From positions 806,001 through 870,000 of the forward strand of contig NZ_CP099391.1 of NCBI RefSeq assembly GCF_023913515.1: DNA of 64,000 nucleotides, given 5' to 3'. The notes under the pieces are model-generated. The model made no database searches and was not told the origin of the DNA. It was given only the letters and a program-made list of their open reading frames with translations. The stretch is from Natronococcus sp. CG52. Lineage in GTDB: Archaea; Halobacteriota; Halobacteria; Halobacteriales; Natrialbaceae. Below are positions 53,632-62,662 of this stretch, in pieces (within the stretch, counting starts at the first letter, position 1; the number at the start of each line of letters is the position of its first letter). The position numbers and the translations under genes were made by a program.

Positions 53632-53970
53632 ATGAAACAGGCCATCGTCGCCCGCACCGACGTCGGCATGGGACAGGGAAAGCTCGCCGCACAGGTCGCA
53701 CACGCCTCGCTGTCAGCGTACGAAAAGGCCGACAGTCAGTTACGGAGCCAGTGGAAGCAGGGTGGCCAGAAGAAGGTCGTGCTCAAGGGCGAGAGCGAAC
53801 GCCAGCTCCACGAACTCTCGGCGATCGCCGACAGCGAGGGGATCCCGAACGCTGTGGTTCGCGACGCCGGCCACACCCAACTCGAGCCCGGTACCGTCAC
53901 CGCGCTGGCAGTCGGGCCGGCCGCGGACGACCGCGTCGATCGGGTCACCGGCGATCTCTCGCTATTCTGA
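53632..53970 (+). CDS. pth2: Peptidyl-tRNA hydrolase Pth2
   Basis: The 112-residue archaeal/eukaryotic-type hydrolase starts [20 protein letters not shown] with [13 protein letters not shown], the conserved catalytic helix, and ends with [20 protein letters not shown] followed by [17 protein letters not shown], all typical. It frees tRNA from prematurely released peptidyl-tRNA. It diverges from dcd; about 95 nt separate the two starts. Confidence 0.97.
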   Translation: MKQAIVARTDVGMGQGKLAAQVAHASLSAYEKADSQLRSQWKQGGQKKVVLKGESERQLHELSAIADSEGIPNAVVRDAGHTQLEPGTVTALAVGPAADDRVDRVTGDLSLF

Positions 53971-54089
53971 CCGCCGAAATACCACTTCGTGACCCCTCGT
54001 GCTCCCGCTTTTCGTCACAAAAAAGTGGGACCGCCGCCTTCCTCGCCGGCTCACCAACGTCTTTTCCGCTGGAGCGCGTTCGCCACGGT

Positions 54090-54740
54090 ATGACCGACGA
54101 TCCGCACGCGAACCAGTCGATCGAACGCGCCGGAGCCGGCCTCGAGGACGCCTCCGCGGCGATGATTCTCGTCCACGGCCGCGGGGCGAGAGCGCGCGAA
54201 ATGCTCGGACTCGCGAACGAGGTCGGACGCGAGGACGTCGCGTACGTCGCGCCCCAGGCCCAGCGCGGAACCTGGTACCCGAACTCGTTTCTGGCAGATC
54301 TCGAGGCGAACCAGCCCCATCTCGGGTCGGCGCTCTCGCTCGTCGGCGACGTCGTCGAGAGCGTCACGTCGGGAGACGGCGGAAGCGTGCCCCTCGAGCG
54401 GACGATTCTGCTCGGCTTCTCGCAGGGCGGCTGTCTCGCGACCGAGTACGCCGCCCGGAACGCCGACCGGTACGGCGGCGTCGTCGCGCTGAGCGGCGGC
54501 CTGATCGGTCCCGAGGGGACGCCCCGAGAGTACGACGGCTCGATGGAGGGCACCCCAGTGTTCGTCGGCTGCGGCGATCAGGACCAGCACATCCCGGTCG
54601 GTCGCGTCGAAGAAACCGCTCGCGTGTTCACGGATCTCGAGGCCGACGTGGAGAAGCGGATCTACGAGGGCGTCGGCCACACGGTACTCGAAGACGAACT
54701 CGAGTACGTGCGGGAACTGGTTGCGGACGTCGCGGAGTGA
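54090..54740 (+). CDS. Phospholipase/carboxylesterase family hydrolase
   Basis: The 216-residue protein is an alpha/beta hydrolase of the short carboxylesterase group: MILVHGRGARAREMLGLANE (oxyanion), YVAPQAQRGTWYPNSFLADL, nucleophile in ERTILLGFSQGGCLATEYAA, acid in VFVGCGDQDQHIPVGRVEET and histidine in YEGVGHTVLEDELEYV. It probably cleaves short acyl esters. It follows pth2 by 119 nt and may have its own promoter. Confidence 0.9.
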   Translation: MTDDPHANQSIERAGAGLEDASAAMILVHGRGARAREMLGLANEVGREDVAYVAPQAQRGTWYPNSFLADLEANQPHLGSALSLVGDVVESVTSGDGGSVPLERTILLGFSQGGCLATEYAARNADRYGGVVALSGGLIGPEGTPREYDGSMEGTPVFVGCGDQDQHIPVGRVEETARVFTDLEADVEKRIYEGVGHTVLEDELEYVRELVADVAE

Positions 54741-54855
54741 CGCAGCGAACCCGTTCGGAAGTATTTCAGTGTCAGTACTTCTATCAATCACATCAGTGGC
54801 CCAAAATAATGGGGGGACGATTTGATTTCCAGCGAGTGAGTATCCGGAACCGGTA

Positions 54856-54984
54856 ATGAACGCTCGATGTCCGGAATGCGACGATGGGTTCGGCGAACTA
54901 CTCCAAAAGAACAGCGGCGACGGCGTCGTGACGGCGGATTTCGAGTGCGGTGATTGCGGACACGAGTGGTCGGCTCCGGTCTGA
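54856..54984 (+). CDS. Small zinc-finger protein (42 aa)
   Basis: A 42-residue gene encodes MNARCPECDDGFGELLQKNS, continuing to FECGDCGHEWSAPV. Two CxxC pairs (C5/C8 and C31/C34) form a CPxC-type ribbon. The frame is short but compact, acidic, and ends in HEWSAPV, a common end for rubredoxin-like ribbons. It belongs to the haloarchaeal small zinc-protein class, function unknown. Confidence 0.72.
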   Translation: MNARCPECDDGFGELLQKNSGDGVVTADFECGDCGHEWSAPV

Positions 54985-55085
54985 CTGTTCGTCGTCCAGC
55001 TTCGGCCGGCGATCGATCCGAACGGAGGGTTCGGCGCCGAGAACGAACCGATTTACCGCCGGCGATCTAACGGTCGGCAACGAGC

Positions 55086-56447
55086 ATGCGTCCAGCCCAT
55101 CCAACGGAGCGGGCCGTCGGTATCGAACAGTACGTGAGCGACACCGACGGCGTCGGCGGTCGGTTGCGAGCGGAGGACGACCACTTTCGGGTGCGCGAAC
55201 TCGAGCGTTTCGCGACGGAGCCCGTCGACGCGCCGACGGACGCCTATCCTCACCTCGTCTTCCGGGCGACTCTGCGCGGATGGGATACGAACGATTTCGC
55301 CTCCCGGCTGTCGGACGCGCTGGGCCTCTCGCGAGAGCGCGTCAACTGGGCCGGGACGAAGGATAAGTACGCCGTGACGACGCAGTTGTTCTCGGTCTAC
55401 GGCGCGGATCCCGAGGACCTGCCCGACGTCGACGGTGCCGATCTCGAGGTCCTGGGTCGGGCCGGGCGCAACCTCGAGTTCGGCGATCTCGCGGGCAACG
55501 CGTTCGAACTCGCGGTCGGCGACGCCGAGCGGCCGGAGAACGCCGCGGCGATCACCGACGAACTCGCGCAGTTCGGCGGCCTCGAGCGGCGAGGCGACGC
55601 GAACGGCGACGAAGTGACGTCCGTCGGCGTTCCCAACTTCTTCGGCCAGCAGCGCTTCGGCAGCCGACGCCCGGTCACGCACAAGGTGGGCATCGAGATC
55701 GCTCGCGGCGACTGGGAGGGTGCGGTGATAGCCTACCTGGGGAATCCGACGGATGCGGAACCGGAGGGGACGCCGGCGGCCCGCGAGTTCGTCGAAGAGA
55801 CCCGCGACTGGCAGGAGGCCCTCGAGCGGTTCCCGAACCGCCTGCGCTACGAGCGATCGATGTGTCACGCGCTGGCAGAGCGCGAGGGCGAACCCGGACC
55901 GGCGGACTTCCGCGCCGCGCTCGAGCGCGTCCCCTCGAATCTGCAGCGACTGTTCGTCCACGCCGCCCAGTCGTACGCGTTCAACCGGATGCTGAGCGAA
56001 CGCCTCGAGCGCGGCCTGCCGTTCGACCGTCCGGTCGCCGGCGACGTCGTCTGCTTTTCGGATGCCGACGCTCCGGAGGGACTCGAGTTGCCCGATACGG
56101 ATCGACTCCAGCGCGTCGACGAGCGCCGAGTCGACTCGGTGACGCGCCACTGCGAGCGCGGACGGGCGTTCGTGACCGCGCCGCTGGTCGGCACCGACAC
56201 GGAACTGGCTGACGGCGAGCAGGGTAAGATCGAACGCGCCGTGCTCGAGGACCTCGATCTCGCGCCGACTGATTTCGACCTCCCCGGGGAGTTCCACTCG
56301 ACTGGAACCCGGCGGGCGATTCTCGTTCGAACCGATCTGGAACTCGAGGACGAGCCGTTGACCCTGTCGTTCGCCCTGCCGAAGGGATCGTACGCGACGG
56401 TCGTGGCGCGGGAGTACCTCAAGGTCGATCCGGTGGATCTCGGCTAG
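55086..56447 (+). CDS. truD: tRNA pseudouridine synthase TruD
   Basis: The 453-residue enzyme modifies U13 of tRNA-Glu and related sites. The catalytic aspartate is in the diagnostic [20 protein letters not shown] (about residue 97), followed by [17 protein letters not shown], the TruD-specific insert, and [40 protein letters not shown] also matches the family. It starts at ATG 55086. Confidence 0.96.
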   Translation: MRPAHPTERAVGIEQYVSDTDGVGGRLRAEDDHFRVRELERFATEPVDAPTDAYPHLVFRATLRGWDTNDFASRLSDALGLSRERVNWAGTKDKYAVTTQLFSVYGADPEDLPDVDGADLEVLGRAGRNLEFGDLAGNAFELAVGDAERPENAAAITDELAQFGGLERRGDANGDEVTSVGVPNFFGQQRFGSRRPVTHKVGIEIARGDWEGAVIAYLGNPTDAEPEGTPAAREFVEETRDWQEALERFPNRLRYERSMCHALAEREGEPGPADFRAALERVPSNLQRLFVHAAQSYAFNRMLSERLERGLPFDRPVAGDVVCFSDADAPEGLELPDTDRLQRVDERRVDSVTRHCERGRAFVTAPLVGTDTELADGEQGKIERAVLEDLDLAPTDFDLPGEFHSTGTRRAILVRTDLELEDEPLTLSFALPKGSYATVVAREYLKVDPVDLG

Positions 56448-57010
56448 TCCCGACGGTCGAGACTACGGGTTTCGAGCGGCACGCTCTCGGGCCGCCGATG
56501 CTGTCCGCGTAGAAGGCAGGATGCGTTGGCAGGGACGACCACTGTGTATGGCGCAGTTCTTAGTGCGGGTTGCGCCCTGCGCACTCCTCGCTAACGGTCG
56601 GACGAGAATACGTCTACTCCCAAACTGTGTTGGAGTCGACGAGCAGCGCTCCGGATCCGCTATCCGAACGGCGTCGACACTCGCGTGCAAACGTTCGGAT
56701 GTGGCGGTTCGAGAACGTCGGAGTCAGAGGAATCGAAGACGACTCAGTCGAGCAGTGGTGTGTCAATAGGTTGCTCCCTCACCGACCTGCCTACCCCCTC
56801 TGATGTCCGACAGTTGCAAAGAATTATTCGCGCGATATAAGTGAATTGTTTTGTCGAGTAACCGAATCATTCAACACGGATAATCAGCGATTTCCGTAGC
56901 TTCGGCTCGTACACACTCGAGGCCGTCCGTCCGAGGTGTTCGCTGCTCCCGCACTGTTGGATCCGCCAGCCGCTGACAGCTTTTTCTCCGTTCGGGCACT
57001 TCACTCGAGT
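56448..57010. other. Intergenic stretch, no recognised gene
   Basis: About 560 bases lie between truD and the zinc-ribbon gene. Composition shifts to lower GC around 56800-56870 (GCAAAGAATTATTCGCGCGA near 56815, then a run with TTGTTTTGTCG). Short frames lack coherent domains; arginine/serine-rich readings suggest shadow frames or very old gene debris. A TATA-like GATATAAG at about 56836 exists but no gene starts at the right distance. Confidence 0.35.
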
Positions 57011-57442
57011 ATGCGAAGCAAACGTCTGCAACGCGAGATCGACGATCTCGTCGAACGGGGCTGGAAGATCGAAGACGAGGGCCGAAATCGCGTCGTGATG
57101 ATCGATCGGGAGTTCGGCTCGGTCGCCTCGCACATCCTCGTCGCGGTCCTGACGATCTGGTGGACGATGGGGATCGGAAACGTCCTCTGGGGGGCGTACA
57201 ATTACGTTTCGAACTCGCGCCGACAGGTGCTCTGGGAGCGGACGACGGGCTGTCCGAACTGCGGGGCCGACGTCGCCGAGGACGCCGCGTACTGTCCGTC
57301 CTGTGGCGCCGACGTCGAAACCGAGATCGCCGACGAGACCGCGGTCGCCTGCCCGAACTGCGAGGCGGTCGTCTCGGCGGGCGCCCGGTACTGTCAGGCC
57401 TGCGGAACGAAACTCGCGGACGCGACGGGAACGTCGAGCTAG
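57011..57442 (+). CDS. Zinc-ribbon protein with membrane segment
   Basis: The 143-residue protein begins MRSKRLQREIDDLVERGWKI (amphipathic helix), then a hydrophobic stretch HILVAVLTIWWTMGIGNVLW with GAYNYV (about residues 42-67). Two zinc ribbons follow: CPNCGADVAEDAAYCPSCGA and CPNCEAVVSAGARYCQACGT. ATG 57011 is preferred over the upstream frame start at 56936, which would add 25 poor residues. It likely anchors at the membrane with cytoplasmic ribbons; function unknown. Confidence 0.78.
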   Translation: MRSKRLQREIDDLVERGWKIEDEGRNRVVMIDREFGSVASHILVAVLTIWWTMGIGNVLWGAYNYVSNSRRQVLWERTTGCPNCGADVAEDAAYCPSCGADVETEIADETAVACPNCEAVVSAGARYCQACGTKLADATGTSS

Positions 57443-57538
57443 CCGCACCGGACGTGAACCCCCTCGGCTCGTTCCGCTTGTAGATCCGGCCGGTCGAAAA
57501 GCACGTCCGTTTTACACCCGTGTGCCGAATCGCTGACT

Positions 57539-58267
57539 ATGGAGTGTCGCCACTGCGCCTCGCCGCTCGAGAAACCCGGCGACTTCTGTCTGGTCTGCCG
57601 GGAAGAAAACACGGAGGCGATCGTGTTAGCGGCGGGACGCGACCGGGCGACGATCACGATGCTCGCCGGCGACGACGTCGACGATCCGGTCATCGGCGAG
57701 ACGACGATCACCACGACTCCCGAGGACGGCGAGAACGAGGTCGTGGAACTGCGGAACTTCGCGGGCCTGCTCGGCGACGAGATTCGCCGAAAGCGTCCGG
57801 AGGAGGTCTACGCCAGCGGCGAGCGGGCGGTGATTCGCGCGGTCAGATCCGACGTCCACTACCCCTTCTACCGCGTCGACGACGAGGATCCCGTCGAGAC
57901 GGTGCTCGAGCGCCGGGGCAACCGCGCGCTCGAGGTGGTCGAGACCCCGCCGGCGGAGAAGATCGGCGGCAGCCACACGACGCTCATCGGCGGGCGAACC
58001 GGCATGCGAGCGATCCACACCGTCGCCGATCACCCCCACGTCAAGAAGGTCATTCCCGGGCCGATCGACGCGGGCGGAAAGGGATCCCAGTCCGGACTCC
58101 GCGCGAAGGTGACTCGAGCGGACGACGGCGGGAACGTTCGGATGCTCATCCGGGACGGCTCGAGCGTCCAGGAGAATCGGGTCGTCACCACGGCGCCGAA
58201 CCGGGAGCTGGGCGAGCGCATTCGCGAGGATCTGAACGACGTGCTCTCCGAGTCGGAGTTCCAGTAG
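57539..58267 (+). CDS. DUF2103 metal-binding family protein
   Basis: The 242-residue protein has an N-terminal zinc ribbon (MECRHCASPLEKPGDFCLVC) and a core with VETPPAEKIGGSHTTLIGGR and HPHVKKVIPGPIDAGGKGSQ, which match the archaeal DUF2103 family of predicted metal-binding proteins. A further LRAKVTRADDGGNVRMLIRD completes the domain. The HVKKVIPG element suggests a nucleic-acid or translation link seen in related proteins, but the role is not established. Confidence 0.82.
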   Translation: MECRHCASPLEKPGDFCLVCREENTEAIVLAAGRDRATITMLAGDDVDDPVIGETTITTTPEDGENEVVELRNFAGLLGDEIRRKRPEEVYASGERAVIRAVRSDVHYPFYRVDDEDPVETVLERRGNRALEVVETPPAEKIGGSHTTLIGGRTGMRAIHTVADHPHVKKVIPGPIDAGGKGSQSGLRAKVTRADDGGNVRMLIRDGSSVQENRVVTTAPNRELGERIREDLNDVLSESEFQ

Positions 58268-58339
58268 GCCGGAAATCGTTTCGCGGAACGGAAGGCGTCG
58301 GCGAATCCGAAACTCGCTCGGCTTCGTCGAGATCGAAAA

Positions 58340-61300
58340 TTACGGCGACGACGACTCTTCTTGCGGCTCTTCGGGTGGATCTTCCGACGTGTCCTCCGGT
58401 TGTTCTTCCGGCGACTCCTCCGGTTGGCCCTCCGGAGGATCTTCCGGCGTATCCTCGGGAAATTCTTCCGGTGGATCTTCGTCAGAATCCTCCTCGGGTG
58501 GATCGGCTGGTGGTTCCTCACCCGGCTCTTCGGACGGCCCCTCTTCTGGAGGCTCTTCCGGCGGTTCGTCTTCGAGGGGCTCGTCGGCCGGTTCCTCCTC
58601 CGAACCGGGATCGAGTACCGCGACCTGGACCGACGCGTCGTCGTCCTCGCTGCGCACGGTCACGTCGAGTTCGCCGACGTCTCCGGACCGGGTCTGATAC
58701 GCTAGCGTCACGGTTTCGCCGTCCCCGTCCGCGAGTTCGACCTGTTCTGCGTCGACGGCCTGGTTCGGACCGACGTCGAGTGTGATCTCCTGGGACGCCG
58801 CGGCGTCGCCGACGTTTTCAGCCTCGACCGTCACCTCGAGGGCGTCGCCAGCGGTGACGGGGTCGGTCGCCTCGAGGATATCGACCGAAAGTTCCGGTTC
58901 CGGGTCACGGTATTCGCCGGCGGAGTCCGTTTCGGCCCGGAGCGTGTCGTCGTAGAGATACCGCTCGAGGTCGACTACCCAGACGAGACGCTCGTCGTCG
59001 GTCTCGGGCGTCCACCCGACGGTGAACGAGTGGGTCCCGGGCTCGAGTGCAGGCGGTTCGTCCGCCGTCGTTCCCGCGACGAACTCGCCGCCCAGCATCT
59101 CGAGGGCGTTCGGATTCTCGTACTCGAACGTGACCTCAAAGTCGTCGCTGGTGGTATCTGTTACGTCTTCCAGGGTAATCGTCGGTCGGTCGGGGCGACG
59201 TTCGTCCACGCAGTCCTGTGGATTGCTTTCGCGGAGTTCGTCCGGTTCGTACAGGTTGACGATGACCGACCCGATGGTCGACCCGAACCCTTCGTCCGCC
59301 AGCTCGACGGCGACTTCGTCGTCGGTTCGATCGGCAATCCGGTTCTCCCCGCCGATCTCGAAGCGAACTGTCCCGGAAAACGGTGCGTCGATTCCGTCGC
59401 CGACCGTGAGCCCCGGGTGTGCGTTGCCGACGCCTGCCGAGTCGACGAAGAGCGTTTCGACGGAGATGCCGTCGCCCTCCTCGAACGCGCCGGCGACTGC
59501 AGCCCGCGTGCAGTCGGTGAAGTCGAACTCGAGTTCCTCGTCGGTAGTTCCGCGGACCAACACCGTTCGGTCGTCCCCGGCGACGGCGCTCTCGACCCGC
59601 ACCGGAAACTCCTGGTCGTTCTCGACGAACGCCGTCTCGAAACTCATCTCGACGGTTTCGACCTCCCCGGGCTCGAGCCGTACTGAATCGGTATCTTCGA
59701 CCGTCGGATCGTGACCGACGACGAACTCGAGGTCCTGCGTGACTGCGACCGCACCGGCGTTCTCGACTTCAGCCGTTGCCTCGAGGACCGCCCCTGCGGC
59801 GACGGGATCGTTCGTCTCGGTGATCGTCACGTTCACGTCCGCGCCGTCCGTTCCGATCACCTCGACGTCGCGGACGGCCGCGTCGTCGTCACCCCCGACG
59901 CGAACGGGGAACTCCTGGGTTCGCCGGACGACCGCCGTTTCGAACTCGAGACCGACAGTTTCGGCCTCGCCGCCGTCGACCGTCACCGACCGGGAATCGA
60001 CGAGCTGAGGGTCGTGGCCGACGACGAGTTCGATCTCCTGCGTCGTCGCCGAATCCGCGTCGTTCTCGAGCTCCGCGGTCACCTCGAGGAGATCCCCCGT
60101 AGTGACCGGGTCGTTCGTCTCCAAAATCGTCACCAACAACGGCGGCCCGTCGACGTAGACGAAGACGGGAACTTCGTCCGCGTCGCCCTCGAGTTCGACC
60201 CGCGCCGGGAACTCCTGATCCGTCCCAACGAGCGCCGTCTCGTACCCCATCGTGACCGTCTCGGTTGCGGCCGGTTCGATCGAGACGACCGCCGTATCGA
60301 CCACGTCCGGATCGTGACCGACGACGAGTTGCGCCTCGCGACGGAGTTCCGAGTCGCGGCCGTTCTCGAGTTCGGCGGTGACCTCGAGGAACTCGCCCGT
60401 CCGGACCGGCGCGTTGGTCTCGACGATCGTCACGTCCAGCGCGACGTCCTCAATTCCGATCACTTCGACCGTCCGTTCGTCGGCGCCGCCTTCGGTTTCG
60501 ACTCGCGCGGGGAACGTCTGGGTTCGCCTGACGTCCGCGGTGGTGAACTCCAGTTCGACCATCTCGGTGTCGCCGCCGTCGACAGTTATCGACCGACTGT
60601 CGACCAGTTCCGGGTCGTGACCGACGATCAGGTCCACGTCCCCCGTTCGCTCGGAGTCGGTCGCGTTTTCGACCGTCGCGGTCACCTCGAGGACCTCGCC
60701 GGCGTCGACCGGATCGTTCGTCTCGGTGATCGTCACGTCCAGGACGTCGTCGGGCTCGTCGCGAACCTCGTCGATCACCCACGGATTCTCGGACGCGACG
60801 ACTCCGTCCTCTCCGATCACCCAGACGACGATCGGACAGGTGTGACAGCCTCCCTCGAGTTCGATCGCCGCCGTGTCTTCGGTTCCCCCGACGTCGGTCG
60901 TCTCCAGTACGGTGTCCGAGTGACCGAGCCACCAGACGACGCGCTCGAGCGCGCCGTCGGGATGGCTCACGTCCAGTTCGAGTTCGGTCGGTTCGCCGCG
61001 GACCACCTCGAGCGAGTCGTCGGCCGGACGGTGCGCGTCGAGGGACGGGGCTGCGACGCCGGTTTCCGTCACGTCGATCGTCCACGCCGTCCGGAGCGTT
61101 TCGTCGTCGGCGTCGACGGCCGCGGCGATCTCGCGAGTTCCCGGCGACTCGAACGTCTGTTGCCAGTAATCGGCACCCCGGTGGCCGTAGTACGCGCTGT
61201 ACCAGGGCCCCATCGACCAACCGACGTACTCGCCGTCGACGAACCACTGCGTTCGGCCGCCGTACTCGCCGAGCGCGTCGGACTCGACCTCGAAGAGAAC

Positions 61301-61774
61301 CGACGTCCCCGGTTGAACCGCGATCTCCCGGTCCGGCGTCGTCTGCGCGGGATCGAGACCGTCGACGGCGAGTACGTCGACCGTCCGCTCGTCCGCGTCG
61401 TCGTCGGTTTCGACCCGTACCGTTACCCGATCGTCTCGTTCGACCGGATACGTCCGATAGCCGCCGAGGTCGAACGTCTCGGTTTCGCCGGCGTCAACGG
61501 TCGTTCTGCGACCGCCGCGTCGATCCCCGTCGACGAAACTCTCGACCGTCGGTCGTGCCGACGTCGTGCCGGTGTTTTCGAGTTCGACGGTCACCTCGAG
61601 CAGCGCGCCGCCCTCGACCGGGGCGTTCGTCTCGAGGATCCGAACTTCGATCCTCTCCTCGTTTTCGAGAACGTCTCTCACCCGGTTCGCGAGACCCCGT
61701 TTGATCGCTTCCACACTCCCCGTAAGCGTCGCGGCCAGGCTTCCCCCGGCAGCGAGATACTTCCGTCGCCGCAT
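58340..61774 (-). CDS. Large exported repeat protein with six CARDB-like modules and Pro/Glu-rich tail
   Basis: The 1144-residue protein starts with a Tat-type signal (MRRRKYLAAGGSLAATLTGS). Six beta-rich modules of about 95 residues resemble CARDB-like extracellular adhesion domains. Their starts are RILETNAPVEGG, VTITETNDPVDAG, VTIVETNAPVRTG, VTILETNDPVTTG, VTITETNDPVAAG and VDILEATDPVTAG. Between modules 1 and 2 lies a different region (GRTQWFVDGEYVGWSMGPWY) and a CHTC motif; between modules 5 and 6 is another unrelated domain. The last roughly 70 residues are repeated P/E/D units (PPEEPPEE, PEDPPEG). No C-terminal anchor is present. It is probably a secreted or surface protein. ATG 61774 fits a TATA-like element at 61801. 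Confidence 0.85.
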   Translation of the reverse strand: MRRRKYLAAGGSLAATLTGSVEAIKRGLANRVRDVLENEERIEVRILETNAPVEGGALLEVTVELENTGTTSARPTVESFVDGDRRGGRRTTVDAGETETFDLGGYRTYPVERDDRVTVRVETDDDADERTVDVLAVDGLDPAQTTPDREIAVQPGTSVLFEVESDALGEYGGRTQWFVDGEYVGWSMGPWYSAYYGHRGADYWQQTFESPGTREIAAAVDADDETLRTAWTIDVTETGVAAPSLDAHRPADDSLEVVRGEPTELELDVSHPDGALERVVWWLGHSDTVLETTDVGGTEDTAAIELEGGCHTCPIVVWVIGEDGVVASENPWVIDEVRDEPDDVLDVTITETNDPVDAGEVLEVTATVENATDSERTGDVDLIVGHDPELVDSRSITVDGGDTEMVELEFTTADVRRTQTFPARVETEGGADERTVEVIGIEDVALDVTIVETNAPVRTGEFLEVTAELENGRDSELRREAQLVVGHDPDVVDTAVVSIEPAATETVTMGYETALVGTDQEFPARVELEGDADEVPVFVYVDGPPLLVTILETNDPVTTGDLLEVTAELENDADSATTQEIELVVGHDPQLVDSRSVTVDGGEAETVGLEFETAVVRRTQEFPVRVGGDDDAAVRDVEVIGTDGADVNVTITETNDPVAAGAVLEATAEVENAGAVAVTQDLEFVVGHDPTVEDTDSVRLEPGEVETVEMSFETAFVENDQEFPVRVESAVAGDDRTVLVRGTTDEELEFDFTDCTRAAVAGAFEEGDGISVETLFVDSAGVGNAHPGLTVGDGIDAPFSGTVRFEIGGENRIADRTDDEVAVELADEGFGSTIGSVIVNLYEPDELRESNPQDCVDERRPDRPTITLEDVTDTTSDDFEVTFEYENPNALEMLGGEFVAGTTADEPPALEPGTHSFTVGWTPETDDERLVWVVDLERYLYDDTLRAETDSAGEYRDPEPELSVDILEATDPVTAGDALEVTVEAENVGDAAASQEITLDVGPNQAVDAEQVELADGDGETVTLAYQTRSGDVGELDVTVRSEDDDASVQVAVLDPGSEEEPADEPLEDEPPEEPPEEGPSEEPGEEPPADPPEEDSDEDPPEEFPEDTPEDPPEGQPEESPEEQPEDTSEDPPEEPQEESSSP
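58343..58600 (-). repeat. Low-complexity Pro/Glu/Asp coding repeat
   Basis: Within the 3' end of the large exported gene, short units such as TCCTCCGGTTGTTCTTCCGG on the plus strand repeat many times, coding PEEx, PPEE and EDPP elements. The unit length varies between 9 and 15 bases, which fits slippage or unequal crossover. The peptide has no positive residues. Confidence 0.75.
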
Positions 61775-61800
61775 ATTCGAACGAACGCCAGCCAAAACCG

Positions 61801-61807
61801 TAATACA
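61801..61807 (-). promoter_or_regulatory. TATA-like element of the large exported protein gene
   Basis: On the minus strand TGTATTA lies 27-33 nt before the ATG at 61774 and would give a near-leaderless transcript. It would be too close to the alternative TTG at 61795, so it helps choose the start. Confidence 0.4.
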
Positions 61808-61962
61808 TTGTCACGACCGCGCCTAGTGTCATTACTTACTACTACGATGGAGTGAAAATATGATTCCTCATGTATTCGTCTCGAAATTCTCTCTTGGGGT
61901 ACAACGGACGGAAATCGGGTGCCATCCGGTAGTTCGATCGAAAAATGAACGGTCGGTCACAG

Positions 61963-62046
61963 GTATACCGCCGGCTGGAAGTCAGTGTAGTGGCATCCGC
62001 CGCGACCGTCAGGCGAATCCTACAACAGTTACAGCCGGCGGTATAC
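61963..62046. repeat. 15-bp perfect inverted repeat with 54-nt centre
   Basis: GTATACCGCCGGCTG (61963-61977) and CAGCCGGCGGTATAC (62032-62046) are exact reverse complements. They flank 54 nt that hold no gene. The element lies in the 352-nt gap between the large exported gene and the small membrane gene at 62127; the rest of that gap holds nothing else I recognise. It may be a small mobile element, a pair of regulator sites, or a long-stem RNA structure. Confidence 0.6.
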
Positions 62047-62126
62047 TCTCACGATCCGATGGAAGCGACAGTCTCTGCTGGTTCTCAGCCCCTTATCCGG
62101 ACGGCTGTAATTAGATATAATTAGCT

Positions 62127-62339
62127 ATGCTCGAGCGCGCCGACGCGGTCCTGGCTGCGATTCCGCTGCTCGCGGTGAGCGGACTCGCGCTTCGATCGCT
62201 GATCGCGGTAACTGGCGTCGGGACGGGACTGCTCACCGCACCGCTCACTGCCTTCGGTCCGTTCGTCGCACTCGCGCTCGTCTTTCGCGAACTCCTCGTC
62301 GGTCCGGTCGCCGAACGGTCGGAAGACGACCCGCCGTGA
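62127..62339 (+). CDS. Small membrane protein (70 aa)
   Basis: The 70-residue protein has two predicted helices: VLAAIPLLAVSGLALRSLIA and LTAPLTAFGPFVALALVFRE, separated by a short TGVGTG turn, with an acidic tail ERSEDDPP. It lies just upstream of the L37Ae gene, 42 nt apart on the same strand. Directly before its ATG are two TAATTAG repeats spaced 10 bp apart (62108-62114, 62118-62124). No known function. Confidence 0.65.
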   Translation: MLERADAVLAAIPLLAVSGLALRSLIAVTGVGTGLLTAPLTAFGPFVALALVFRELLVGPVAERSEDDPP

Positions 62340-62348
62340 CTCAACAGG

Positions 62349-62354
62349 TTTAAG
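62349..62354 (+). promoter_or_regulatory. TATA-like box of the L37Ae-rpoP-pcc1 cluster
   Basis: TTTAAG lies 28-33 nt before ATG 62382, consistent with a leaderless transcript. It begins 10 nt after the stop of the small membrane gene and likely drives the information-processing cluster. Confidence 0.45.
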
Positions 62355-62381
62355 AATCAGGTGGCGATAGATAGCGGTACT

Positions 62382-62639
62382 ATGGCCAATCAAGGAATCG
62401 GCAGCGCGGGCCGCTTTGGCGCACGCTACGGTCGCGTCGCTCGACGCCGTGTCAGTGAGATCGAAGACGACATGGAGAACGCCGAGGTCGACGGTGACGA
62501 CGTCACCCGCATCGGTACCGGCATCTGGAAGAACGAGGAGACCGGAGAGGTCTTCACGGGCGGTGCCTACCGTCCGGAGACCCCCGCCGGCCGAACCGTC
62601 CAGCGCTCGATCCGCGCCGCGCTGGCCGAAGACGAATAA
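62382..62639 (+). CDS. rpl37ae: 50S ribosomal protein L37Ae, cysteine-free form
   Basis: The 85-residue protein matches archaeal L37Ae over its whole length: [60 protein letters not shown] and [20 protein letters not shown]. In most archaea and eukaryotes the centre holds a C-x2-C ... C-x2-C zinc finger around TGIW. Here all four cysteines are absent (KNEETGEVF replaces the xCxxCxxxF element). The protein should fold without zinc on 23S rRNA. It heads the cluster with rpoP and pcc1. Confidence 0.93.
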   Translation: MANQGIGSAGRFGARYGRVARRRVSEIEDDMENAEVDGDDVTRIGTGIWKNEETGEVFTGGAYRPETPAGRTVQRSIRAALAEDE

Positions 62640-62662
62640 CGACGTCTCTCACTCTCTCACGC

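Noticed and set aside
56570-56803. Possible gene or transposase fragment after truD
   Set aside because: The frame has no recognisable domain or inverted ends; left as unexplained intergenic DNA.
59711-61855. Long antisense frame opposite the large repeat protein
   Set aside because: Its product mirrors the repeats of the real gene and has no recognisable fold; GC-rich third positions make such frames common.
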